A stretch of DNA of 64,000 nucleotides from HTCC2207 sp002685195. Its GTDB lineage: Bacteria > Pseudomonadota > Gammaproteobacteria > Pseudomonadales > Porticoccaceae. Both the position numbers and the translations under genes were made by a program. The stretch is from the NCBI GenBank assembly GCA_051201675.1, contig CP179212.1, positions 1,240,001 through 1,304,000 on the forward strand. The letters are read 5' to 3'. Of the stretch, positions 43,040-50,927 are shown one piece after another (positions within the stretch are counted from its first letter, which is position 1; each line of letters begins with the position of its first letter). The notes beneath the pieces are model-generated. The model did not search any database, was not told where the DNA came from, and worked only from the letters and a program-made list of their open reading frames with translations.

Positions 43040-44209
43040 TCAGCTAGCTTTCAGCGCTTTTAAGGTACTGCGACTCAATGCGGTATTCAAATCATTAATC
43101 AGGTCTTGAGCGTCTTCTATACCGACAGAAAGGCGAAATAGATTGCTTCCTATGCCCGCATTTTCTAGAGCATCTGGGCTTAATGCTGCATGAGTCATGG
43201 TAGCGGGATGACAGATAAGACTCTCAACACCCCCAAGAGATTCAGCGAGAGTAAAGAGCTGAAGATGCTTAACAAATGTTTTTTGACATATCTCATCTTG
43301 GTTCAGAGTAAATGAGAACATTGCGCCAAAACCCGTCTGTTGCTGTGCTGCTATTCGATGCGTAGCGTGGGTCTCAAGGCCAGGGTAAAAAACCTGCTCA
43401 ACAGCTGGGTGTTTGTTGAGATAGCCAACTACAGCGGAAGCATTCTCCTCATGTTGCTTCATTCTAACGCTCAGTGTTCTCAAGCCGCGCGTAGTGATAA
43501 AACTATCAAAAGGCGACCCTGTAATACCGGTGCAATTTGCCCACCACGCTAAATCTTCGTGGACCTCCTTGCGCTTAGCAATAACTGCGCCGCCGACAAC
43601 GTCGCTATGGCCATTGATATATTTTGTAGTGGAGTGAACAACGATATCTGCACCTAAGCTCAAGGGTTGCTGGAGAATGGGCGATAGAAAGGTGTTGTCG
43701 ACAACCTTGATTACTTCATCTCCAACCTCACTGCAAATCTGCCTTATGTCGACCACTCGCAAAAGAGGATTACTTGGAGTTTCGATCCAAATGAGTTTAG
43801 GGTTTGATTTTAAAGCCTCCGCCAGAGAGCTAGGATTCCCTTGGTCAATAAAACGCACATCGAATAGCCCCTTATCATTTAGTGTTTTGAATAGCCTGTA
43901 ACTACCGCCATAGCAGTCGTGGGGAGCGATTATCACATCACCCTTGTCGAGCAAGTGTGTAACCAGATAAATTGCAGACATACCACTCGAGGTGATGACC
44001 CCATCATACCCACCCTCAAGATTAGCTAGGGCCTTGCCTAGCTGATCACGTGTTGGGTTGCCCGACCTAGTGTAATCATACTGGCGCGGTTGAGCGAAAT
44101 CCTCAAAACTAAAATTGCTAGATAAGTATAAAGGGGGGGTCACAGATCCATATTGCCTGTCCGTGTCTATGCCAGTGCGAACTGCTGTTGTGGTTTTGTT
44201 AATTGCCAT
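43040..44209 (-). CDS. metB: Cystathionine gamma-synthase
   Basis: A 389-residue PLP enzyme of the Cys/Met metabolism family. It has Y-L-S-S-N-F-S-F near residue 28, Y-D-Y-T-R-S-G-N-P-T-R-D, the PLP lysine in H-S-T-T-K-Y-I-N-G-H-S, and S-L-G-G-V-E-S-L near the end. The R-S-G-N-P-T-R-D-Q-L form and the MetJ-box setting favour MetB over cystathionine lyase or sulfhydrylases. It joins cysteine to an activated homoserine, the entry of sulfur into methionine. It is divergent from metJ, with MetJ boxes between, as in E. coli. Confidence 0.93.
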   Translation of the reverse strand: MAINKTTTAVRTGIDTDRQYGSVTPPLYLSSNFSFEDFAQPRQYDYTRSGNPTRDQLGKALANLEGGYDGVITSSGMSAIYLVTHLLDKGDVIIAPHDCYGGSYRLFKTLNDKGLFDVRFIDQGNPSSLAEALKSNPKLIWIETPSNPLLRVVDIRQICSEVGDEVIKVVDNTFLSPILQQPLSLGADIVVHSTTKYINGHSDVVGGAVIAKRKEVHEDLAWWANCTGITGSPFDSFITTRGLRTLSVRMKQHEENASAVVGYLNKHPAVEQVFYPGLETHATHRIAAQQQTGFGAMFSFTLNQDEICQKTFVKHLQLFTLAESLGGVESLICHPATMTHAALSPDALENAGIGSNLFRLSVGIEDAQDLINDLNTALSRSTLKALKAS

Positions 44210-44250
44210 AGGTGTCTCTTAGTTATAGTGTGGTTTACGACTATGCAAAG

Positions 44251-44274
44251 AGATGTTTAGCCGTCTAAACGTCC
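44251..44274. promoter_or_regulatory. MetJ-box array upstream of metB
   Basis: Three adjacent 8-mers, AGATGTTT, AGCCGTCT and AAACGTCC, match AGACGTCT at 6, 7 and 6 of 8 positions. They lie just upstream of a plausible metB promoter (TTTGCA and TATAAC with a 16-base gap on the minus strand). Arrays of two to five such boxes are what MetJ dimers bind with SAM. Confidence 0.75.
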
Positions 44275-44305
44275 GACAAGTTTAACATTTAATCAAAACA
44301 AGTAA

Positions 44306-44321
44306 AGGTGTTTAGGCGGCT
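44306..44321. promoter_or_regulatory. MetJ-box pair at the metJ promoter (autoregulation)
   Basis: AGGTGTTT and AGGCGGCT (5 and 6 of 8 to the MetJ consensus) lie just ahead of a TATGAT -10-like hexamer (44331-44336) and about 45 bases before the metJ start codon. Confidence 0.55.
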
Positions 44322-44364
44322 AAAAATGGGTATGATAACCAAAACGAATAAGCACGAGGTATAC

Positions 44365-44631
44365 ATGGTTAAAAAATGGAACGGCAACTTTATCAATCCA
44401 TATATCGAGCATGGCGAAAAGCGAGATAAAGTCAAAAAAGTCACTGTCTCAATCCCATTTAGTGTTTTAAAAATACTAACTGATGAGAGAACAAGACGCC
44501 AAGTAGCTAACCTGAGGCATGCAACCAATAGTGAGCTGCTGTGTGAAGCGTTCCTGCATGCCTATACAGGTCAGCCGCTGCCTACTGACGAAGAGCTGGC
44601 TAAATCGAGTAAAAATGATAGTTCTTCCTAG
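44365..44631 (+). CDS. metJ: Methionine repressor MetJ (C-terminally short)
   Basis: An 88-residue ribbon-helix-helix repressor. The DNA-binding strand V-K-K-V-T-V-S-I-P (23-31) and the SAM-binding helices L-K-I-L-T-D-E-R-T-R-R-Q-V and L-R-H-A-T-N-S-E-L-L-C-E-A-F are nearly identical to E. coli MetJ. The E. coli protein is about 105 residues; here the last 15-20 are missing and replaced by a Ser-rich tail. I start at the ATG at 44365 (GAGG ribosome site); an upstream reading adds 19 residues overlapping the operator. With SAM it represses met genes. It is divergent from metB and 55 bases before gor. Confidence 0.95.
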   Translation: MVKKWNGNFINPYIEHGEKRDKVKKVTVSIPFSVLKILTDERTRRQVANLRHATNSELLCEAFLHAYTGQPLPTDEELAKSSKNDSSS

Positions 44632-44686
44632 CTAATTTTTTGCCGTCGTTTGCACGCCCTACAATATTTCATTACAAGGAACTCTA

Positions 44687-46045
44687 ATGTCACAACAGTT
44701 TGATTATGACCTGTTTGTTATTGGCGCAGGCTCTGGAGGAGTTCGAGCCGCCCGTATGGCTGCGTCCAAGGGTAAAAGGGTGGCCGTCGCAGAAGAACGT
44801 TATCTGGGTGGCACTTGCGTAAATGTTGGGTGTGTACCTAAGAAACTATTTGTGTATGCCTCTCAGTTTCCCGACCATTTTCAGAGTAGTAGGGGCTTTG
44901 GCTGGAGCCACGCGGCGCAGGCGACGTTTGATTGGGCAGCCCTGAGAGATAATAAAACAACCGAAATTGAGCGGCTTAATGGTATTTATCAGTCCCTGAT
45001 TGATAACAGTGGCGCAGATCTTTTTGATGGACGTGCAACGGTGCTGGGCCCTAATTCAGTGGCCGTAAATGGGATCACCTATAGTGCAAAGATAATTCTT
45101 GTCGCCACAGGTGGATGGCCGTTTATTCCTGAGTTTCCGGGTAGTGAGTATGCGATTAGCTCCAATGAAATGTTCTTTCTCGATGAGTTACCTGCAACTG
45201 CAGTAGTTGTTGGTGGTGGCTACATTGCCGTTGAGTTTGCTGGCATTTTGAATGGCTTAGGTGTTGATACTCATCTCGTTTATCGTGGCGCTAACTTACT
45301 CAAATCTTTTGATAGAGAGATGAGTGAAAAAATTACTGCTGGTATGCAAGAGAAGGGCGTCAAAATACATCTAAATACTCAGATCACAAGCCTAGAGAAG
45401 GAGGCTGGTGTATTTAAAGTTAATATGGATCGTGGTGAGGCAATAAAATCTGGCTTAGTGCTTTATGCGACGGGACGCATCGCTAATACATCAGACCTTG
45501 GTTTAGAAAATACTAAGATTGAATTACGTAGGGACGGCTCTATACCCGTCAATGAGCAATTCTGTACTGCAGAGCCCTCTGTTTATGCCCTAGGTGATGT
45601 TATTGATCGGGTGCAATTAACACCTGTCGCCATCCAGGAGGCCATGGTGCTAGTAGATCATTTATATGGCCGCGGTGAAGCTAAGATCGATTATGACAAC
45701 ATACCGACAGCCGTCTTTTGTCAGCCAGAGTTTAGTACCGTTGGTCTGAGCGAAGAGGCGGCGAATAAAACCTATGCTGATATTTCCGTTTACACCTCGG
45801 ATTTCAAACCGATGCTGCAGACCTTGGGGGGCGGTAATGATCGAATCTCAATGAAATTAATTGTTGATAAGGCTAGCGATAAGGTTGTTGGGTGTCACAT
45901 GGTTGGTGAGCATGCTGCAGAGATTATTCAAGGAATAGGCATTGCCATTAAAGCTGGAGCAACCAAGGCTGATTTTGACGCTACTGTGGGAATACACCCG
46001 TCTGCGGCAGAAGAATTCGTCACTATGCGTGAACCCTCTCGCTAG
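44687..46045 (+). CDS. gor: Glutathione-disulfide reductase
   Basis: A 452-residue FAD/NADPH disulfide oxidoreductase. It has G-A-G-S-G-G-V-R-A-A for FAD (13-22), the redox pair G-T-C-V-N-V-G-C-V-P-K-K, G-G-G-Y-I-A-V-E-F-A for NADPH, Y-A-L-G-D-V-I-D near the middle and the catalytic C-terminal G-I-H-P-S-A-A-E-E-F. The V-Y-R-G segment after the NADPH strand fits NADPH and glutathione rather than lipoamide. An AAGGAAC ribosome site precedes the ATG. Its stop codon overlaps that of the convergent TetR gene. It would recycle the glutathione used by the persulfide dioxygenase further along. Confidence 0.94.
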   Translation: MSQQFDYDLFVIGAGSGGVRAARMAASKGKRVAVAEERYLGGTCVNVGCVPKKLFVYASQFPDHFQSSRGFGWSHAAQATFDWAALRDNKTTEIERLNGIYQSLIDNSGADLFDGRATVLGPNSVAVNGITYSAKIILVATGGWPFIPEFPGSEYAISSNEMFFLDELPATAVVVGGGYIAVEFAGILNGLGVDTHLVYRGANLLKSFDREMSEKITAGMQEKGVKIHLNTQITSLEKEAGVFKVNMDRGEAIKSGLVLYATGRIANTSDLGLENTKIELRRDGSIPVNEQFCTAEPSVYALGDVIDRVQLTPVAIQEAMVLVDHLYGRGEAKIDYDNIPTAVFCQPEFSTVGLSEEAANKTYADISVYTSDFKPMLQTLGGGNDRISMKLIVDKASDKVVGCHMVGEHAAEIIQGIGIAIKAGATKADFDATVGIHPSAAEEFVTMREPSR

Positions 46046-46671
46046 AACTGGCTTTTGGCACGCTCAAGGAGACATAGGCTCAAAAACTTAAGATCAGATA
46101 AGCTCCGTGCGGCGTCTGATTTGTCTTGATGGACAATCACCAAGAGCAGGGCATGGCTGACCTCTAACCATTCTCGGCCCAATCGATCTAACTCGGAGAG
46201 ATCGTCGGATATCTCAAGGCGTTTAAACATACGCGCCATGGCGGCTATGATGGTCTCATCATGATGGGAATCAAGCTCCTTAAGCTCCGGCACCCCAAAC
46301 ATTGCCTGAACCAAGGGCAATAGACCCTCCTGATTTTGATAGGTGAGAAGCATTCTATCGGTACTCATCTCAACAAATTTCTTCAGACTAAGGGTTTCTA
46401 TTGGATAGTCCTCCAACTTTCGTAGGCCCACATCCATTTCTCCTAGCCAGCGCTCTGCCAATGCATAGAGAATCGCATACTTGTTTGGGAAATAGTGATA
46501 AAGGGTCCCCACAGACATGCCGACGGTCTTAGCCACTAAGATGGTGGTTAGGTCATCTTGACCCACTTCCTCGAGTAATTGAGCAGTAATGGTTAAAATC
46601 TGTTCGCGACGTTCCTGGGCCCGCTTTTGCACGGGTGTTGATCTAGGGGTGAGTTTACGAATAGCAGCCAT
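46042..46671 (-). CDS. TetR family regulator, probable repressor of the puuA/puuB-like divergon
   Basis: A 209-residue TetR protein. The helix-turn-helix is at about 35-60 (T-I-L-V-A-K-T-V-G-M-S-V-G then L-Y-H-Y-F-P-N-K). The C-terminal ligand domain shows no diagnostic motif. It lies 11 bases after the puuB-like gene with an AAGGAG ribosome site, so both are one operon. A perfect 16-bp palindrome in the divergent promoter region 1.3 kb upstream is the likely operator. The effector may be a polyamine derivative; this is inference. Confidence 0.9.
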   Translation of the reverse strand: MAAIRKLTPRSTPVQKRAQERREQILTITAQLLEEVGQDDLTTILVAKTVGMSVGTLYHYFPNKYAILYALAERWLGEMDVGLRKLEDYPIETLSLKKFVEMSTDRMLLTYQNQEGLLPLVQAMFGVPELKELDSHHDETIIAAMARMFKRLEISDDLSELDRLGREWLEVSHALLLVIVHQDKSDAARSLSDLKFLSLCLLERAKSQF

Positions 46672-46682
46672 AGTAGATCTCC

Positions 46683-47942
46683 TTAAAACCTATCACGGAG
46701 CGAGTAATAAAGCATAGCCGATACCATTCCTGGCCAGCGTAAGAGTGTTCCACCAGGGAATCGGCGAGTAGAAAGATTGGACATAACATCAAAGCGCTCT
46801 AATTTCCCACTAATAGCCTCTGCAACGAGCTTTCCAGCGAATGTTGCGGTGGGTACGCCATGGCCTGAATAGCCCTGTAAGTGCCAAATGTTGTCTTGAA
46901 CACGACCGAAATGGGGCAGCCGGTTCATGGTGATGGCCAGAGTGCCGCCCCAACCATAGTCAATTTTTGTATCAGCAAGTTGAGGATAGATTTGACGCAT
47001 ATACTTCCCTACAAATCCTTTGATGTCTCTAGGGAATTTACGACGATAATTTTCTCCACCTCCGAATATCAAACGATTATCACCCGATAGCTTCCAATAA
47101 TTAATAACAAAGCGACTGTCGGCCATGGAGGTATCCTTTGGAATGATCGAGCGAGCCATATCATCAGTCAAAGGTTCTGTAGCAAGCACGAAGTTATTGA
47201 TGGGCATAATGTACCCATTAATCTTCGGCTCGAGCTTCTCAATGTATCCATTGCAGGCAAGTATTATTTCAGATGCGGTTACCTGCCCGGTGGTTGTGCT
47301 GATCAGGAGAGGGGAGCCCCCATAAGAGGTAACCCTTGAATGCTCATATATTGTTACCCCGGCCTTTATAGCAGCGTCCGCTAGGCCAAGGGCGTAATTG
47401 AGTGGGTGCAAGTGACATGATGTCTTATCCCATACCGCTCCGTAGAATCCATCGCTGCCTACGGCCTCGTGCAGTCGCTCCTCAGGTATATATTCCAAAT
47501 CGTGAAAGTTATATCTGTCGGCCAAAAAGTCGATTTCTTCCTTCATACCTGCACATAGCCTACGTTTGTGGGCCAAATGCATGTCGCCATTTTTTAAGTC
47601 GCAATCAATATTGTGTGTGGAGATTAGGTTTTTCACTGTGTCTACAGCTTCCAAGCCCATATTCCATAGCAGGCTCGCGGTTTGGTGGCCGTATTCAACC
47701 TCTAATTCCGCCTGATCAGCTCTTTGCCCTATACCGACGTGTCCACCGTTTCTGCCCGATGCTCCAAATGCAACTGTCTCAGCTTCCAAGATTATGACTT
47801 TGTAGCCTTTTTGGGCAAGGTGCAGAGCAGAGGAGAGCCCGGTGTAACCCGCACCGATTACACAGATATCTGCAGTCTCATGGTCCGCCAGTGATGGGAA
47901 CTGGCGACGATTATTCTGTGTGGCTGTGTAGTACGACTCCAT
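46683..47942 (-). CDS. FAD-dependent amine oxidoreductase (PuuB/gamma-glutamylputrescine oxidase-like)
   Basis: A 419-residue DAO-family flavoprotein. It starts M-E-S-Y-Y-T-A-T-Q-N and has I-G-A-G-Y-T-G-L-S-S for FAD (about 30-39), G-A-S-G-R-N-G-G-H-V for covalent-type FAD contact, and G-G-G-E-N-Y-R near residue 300. The ATG at 47942 is preferred over a TTG at 47957. PuuB oxidises gamma-glutamylputrescine; the divergent glutamine-synthetase-like gene is the matching PuuA type, which strengthens the reading. A related substrate such as another glutamylated amine is possible. Confidence 0.85.
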   Translation of the reverse strand: MESYYTATQNNRRQFPSLADHETADICVIGAGYTGLSSALHLAQKGYKVIILEAETVAFGASGRNGGHVGIGQRADQAELEVEYGHQTASLLWNMGLEAVDTVKNLISTHNIDCDLKNGDMHLAHKRRLCAGMKEEIDFLADRYNFHDLEYIPEERLHEAVGSDGFYGAVWDKTSCHLHPLNYALGLADAAIKAGVTIYEHSRVTSYGGSPLLISTTTGQVTASEIILACNGYIEKLEPKINGYIMPINNFVLATEPLTDDMARSIIPKDTSMADSRFVINYWKLSGDNRLIFGGGENYRRKFPRDIKGFVGKYMRQIYPQLADTKIDYGWGGTLAITMNRLPHFGRVQDNIWHLQGYSGHGVPTATFAGKLVAEAISGKLERFDVMSNLSTRRFPGGTLLRWPGMVSAMLYYSLRDRF

Positions 47943-48008
47943 AAAGCTTATTCTCAACGGTAGCTAAAATTGACATTATGATGTTTTTGAATAATAATTC
48001 AACTTTAA

Positions 48009-48024
48009 TTGAATGATCATTCAA
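48009..48024. promoter_or_regulatory. Perfect 16-bp palindrome TTGAATGATCATTCAA, likely TetR operator
   Basis: It is exactly self-complementary and placed between the divergent puuB-like and puuA-like genes, 24 bases before the latter's start codon. The size and form suit a TetR dimer, and a TetR gene is the second gene of the puuB-like operon. Confidence 0.75.
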
Positions 48025-48048
48025 CTTTTTGATAAGTAAAGGTATGCC

Positions 48049-49392
48049 ATGGCTCCCCAAGAAAACATAGAAAGCTGGTTAGAAGAGAACAAGATTACAG
48101 AGGTCGAATGCTTAGTCCCGGACATGACGGGGAATGCTCGTGGAAAATTCATTCCAGCCAAAAAGTTTCTTAAAGAAGATAGCCGCCTGCCAGAGGGAAT
48201 ATTAGCTCAAACTGTCACGGGAGAATATTCGGATGACTTTTGGGAGCTGCTAGATACTATTGATGGTGACATGCTCCTTGAGCCAGTTTTAGAGACGAAG
48301 CGCTTGGTCCCTTGGGCTAATGAGAGTACAGGTCAAATCATTCATGACTGCTTTACTAAAGATGGAGAACCGCATCCATTTTCAAGCCGAAACGTGTTAA
48401 AACGCGTGCTTGCTCTGTACGAAAAAGAAGGTTTAAGTCCAGTTGTTGCTCCTGAGATGGAGTTTTACCTGGTAGAGAAGAATCCTAACCCTGGCTTAGC
48501 ACTTAAACCACCTATTGGGCGTTCGGGTCGACCTGAGACTGCTCGCCAGTCATACAGTATTGATGCTGCGAATGAGTTTGAGTCGTTTGTCGAAAGAATG
48601 TACGGCTATTGCGATGCTATGAACCTAGACATAGACACACTGATTCATGAGTCAGGCGCTGCACAACTTGAGGTTAATTTTATTCATGGGGATCCTCTTA
48701 GTCTTGCTGATCAGGTATTTACTTTTAAACGGACAGTGCGAGAAGCAGCCTTAAAAGAGGGCATGTATGCAACTTTTATGGCTAAACCAATGGCTGAGGA
48801 GCCTGGTTCAGCAACACACATACATCAAAGCATTCTTAATGCGGAGACCGGCTCCAACATTTTTACCAATGATAAGGGCGAATATAGTGACGCTTTTTAT
48901 CACTATATTGGCGGGCTTCAGAAATATACTCCCTATGTTATGAGCCTTTATGCACCTAACGTGAACTCTTACAGACGCTTTACTCGAGAGGTTTCAGCGC
49001 CAATCAACTTGCATTGGGGCTATGATAATCGTACTACGGGGCTGCGAGTGCCCGATGCCGCACCCAAAAATTATAGAATTGAGAATCGGTTCCCCGGTGC
49101 AGATGTCAATCCCTACCTAGCTATTGCTGCGACATTACTATGTGGCTACCTTGGCATGAAGAATAAGATACAACCATCAGAAGCCTACCAAGGTAATGCA
49201 TATGAGGAGGATGTTGATGTGCCTAGGACTCTTGAAGAGGCCTTGCGTGGGTTGCAGGATGATCAAGATATTATTGATATTTTCGGGGAGAAATTTATTC
49301 AGCTCTACACATCGATTAAGCTGGTGGAGTTTGAAGAGTTTAACCGTGTTATATCCTCCTGGGAGAGAGAGCACCTGCTTCTTAATGTCTAA
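48049..49392 (+). CDS. Glutamine synthetase-family gamma-glutamylpolyamine synthetase (PuuA-like)
   Basis: A 447-residue glutamine-synthetase-fold ligase. The family motifs are V-P-D-M-T-G-N-A-R-G-K in the N-domain, V-V-A-P-E-M-E-F-Y-L (metal Glu), H-E-S-G-A-A-Q-L-E-V-N-F, A-T-H-I-H-Q-S (ATP/metal) and Y-R-I-E-N-R-F-P-G-A-D-V-N-P-Y. The A-P-E-M-E-F and H-I-H-Q-S forms and the absence of the adenylylation Tyr segment separate it from GlnA. It attaches glutamate to an amine such as putrescine. An AAAGG ribosome site lies before the ATG. It pairs with the divergent oxidase. Confidence 0.88.
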   Translation: MAPQENIESWLEENKITEVECLVPDMTGNARGKFIPAKKFLKEDSRLPEGILAQTVTGEYSDDFWELLDTIDGDMLLEPVLETKRLVPWANESTGQIIHDCFTKDGEPHPFSSRNVLKRVLALYEKEGLSPVVAPEMEFYLVEKNPNPGLALKPPIGRSGRPETARQSYSIDAANEFESFVERMYGYCDAMNLDIDTLIHESGAAQLEVNFIHGDPLSLADQVFTFKRTVREAALKEGMYATFMAKPMAEEPGSATHIHQSILNAETGSNIFTNDKGEYSDAFYHYIGGLQKYTPYVMSLYAPNVNSYRRFTREVSAPINLHWGYDNRTTGLRVPDAAPKNYRIENRFPGADVNPYLAIAATLLCGYLGMKNKIQPSEAYQGNAYEEDVDVPRTLEEALRGLQDDQDIIDIFGEKFIQLYTSIKLVEFEEFNRVISSWEREHLLLNV

Positions 49393-49478
49393 GCTCGAGT
49401 GCGCTTATCGTTGCTTGAGTAGGGGGCTCGACACAGGTGGTCCTAGACAAAAGATAGATCTCAAAATATTTAATTTAC

Positions 49479-49518
49479 TTTAATTATATATTTTAAACTA
49501 TTGATTTATATAATTAAA
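49479..49518. repeat. AT-only 12-bp inverted repeat between puuA-like and recombinase genes
   Basis: TTTAATTATATA (49479-49490) is exactly complementary to TATATAATTAAA (49507-49518), with a 16-base AT-rich spacer. It overlaps the stop codon of the recombinase gene. It could be a weak bidirectional terminator between convergent genes or a recombinase-related site. Confidence 0.6.
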
Positions 49519-50791
49519 CTTCTCTTTCTTTTCCTGTTCGTGCTCGTTCTTTCATATCCGACTGAATATAAACTTGATCGGTTGTCCCCATACTTGCATG
49601 ACCCAAATCATCAGCCATATGCTTAAGAGGGCGAGTTGCTATATCTTGGGATGCTCCCGTATGTCGTAACCAGTGGGTTGTGGCTTCCCGAAGAGCAAGT
49701 GCCTCATCAATAAATCCTTCAGAACGCATCTTTTCATAGGCTAAATCAAAAGCCTGCTGAACTATCCGTCTTAATTGCCGCGATGTCATGCCTCCAACGC
49801 CACGATTTTTGGCCACTAGAGTGGCATTTAGACCAAAACTAGGACTAAGAGACTGCCGGTAACTCTCGTAGCGCCTTATGTAGGGGCCGAGGGAGTTAGG
49901 TACTGAAATGTCGCGTATTTTATTGCCCTTACCGAGTACCTTTAGCCAATTATTGCCATCGCTGTCTTGCCAAAAATGCTTCCAAACAGGCTGCCAGTTA
50001 GATCTATCAGAAAGCTCAGATATCCGTAGATAAAGGGTTTTAAGCATAGCTATGATAAACAGCGTTCGTTCGTGGTCAGAATTCTTGTCAGCAGCTGAAT
50101 TCGCGCAGTCTAATACATAATCCCACTGTAAGTCTGAGAGCCGCTTGATGCTTTTAGATGTAGCACCCTTGATTAAAAACGGTGATTGCTTCCTTATTGC
50201 GGGAATTGGATTACCAAATGCATAGCCTTCGTCGGTTAGATAATCATAAAAGCACGACAAGGCCGAATAACATATCTTCATAGCTTCATGGGATAGCGAG
50301 TGACCATCAGTGCTGTTTGGAATGGCTAGCCCGTTATCTAAGGCATTTTTACGGTCCTGTTTGGCTATTTTTATCACAAATGGGCGCCAATTCTTATTTT
50401 GACGAGACTCTCCGCCGATTATCTTAAACCGATCAGCTACAGACATTGCAACCCAGTGGGCTGGCGGGCTGTGCACGAAATCAAAGTATGCCTCTAAATC
50501 AGGCCGTTTGAGAGTAATCACGCTTTTATGTGCAACAGTCCATGACCAAAGTAGTAAACGCTCGACCTCATTGCGGTAGCCGCGATAGGTAGCTTCACTT
50601 TTACGACTGTAACTTTTAAGGAAAGACTGGGTATAAAAGAAATCTTGAGTGGCGTCTGGTATAGCCAATGCAATGTTATCTATGAACTGCTTTGAGTCAG
50701 GATACTCGTCGAGCATTGCCGGGCCCATTGGCAATCGTACAAAGGTCTTATGGGCATCAAAGAGAGGTGTGGCTTTAAATACTTTAGACAT
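49514..50791 (-). CDS. Tyrosine recombinase (phage integrase family), solitary
   Basis: A 425-residue recombinase. The catalytic set is complete: Arg256 in L-R-I-S-E-L, a beta-strand Lys in G-K-G-N-K (288-291), H-W-L-R (His373, Arg376), His398 in L-G-H-A-S, and the nucleophile Tyr408 in Q-V-Y-I-Q-S-D. The N-terminal 230 residues hold a long SAM-like/core-binding part larger than in XerC/D. No excisionase, phage or transposon genes are nearby and there is no tRNA at either end. The start lacks a ribosome site. It may be a domesticated integrase or a resident recombinase with its own site. Confidence 0.88.
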   Translation of the reverse strand: MSKVFKATPLFDAHKTFVRLPMGPAMLDEYPDSKQFIDNIALAIPDATQDFFYTQSFLKSYSRKSEATYRGYRNEVERLLLWSWTVAHKSVITLKRPDLEAYFDFVHSPPAHWVAMSVADRFKIIGGESRQNKNWRPFVIKIAKQDRKNALDNGLAIPNSTDGHSLSHEAMKICYSALSCFYDYLTDEGYAFGNPIPAIRKQSPFLIKGATSKSIKRLSDLQWDYVLDCANSAADKNSDHERTLFIIAMLKTLYLRISELSDRSNWQPVWKHFWQDSDGNNWLKVLGKGNKIRDISVPNSLGPYIRRYESYRQSLSPSFGLNATLVAKNRGVGGMTSRQLRRIVQQAFDLAYEKMRSEGFIDEALALREATTHWLRHTGASQDIATRPLKHMADDLGHASMGTTDQVYIQSDMKERARTGKEREV

Positions 50792-50927
50792 AGGCTGATT
50801 TAGCTGTGGGCTGGAGTTTCATTGAAATACACTGTATCAGCCGTGTATAGGATTGTCCAGCTATGTCTACTAATTGAGATTAGCGGACATAGCAAAACAC
50901 TGTAACTCCTTGCTTCTAACTAAACCA

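Noticed and set aside
49393..50927. Prophage or integrative element around the tyrosine recombinase
   Set aside because: No phage structural, replication or excision genes, no tRNA target and no direct repeats were seen on either side.
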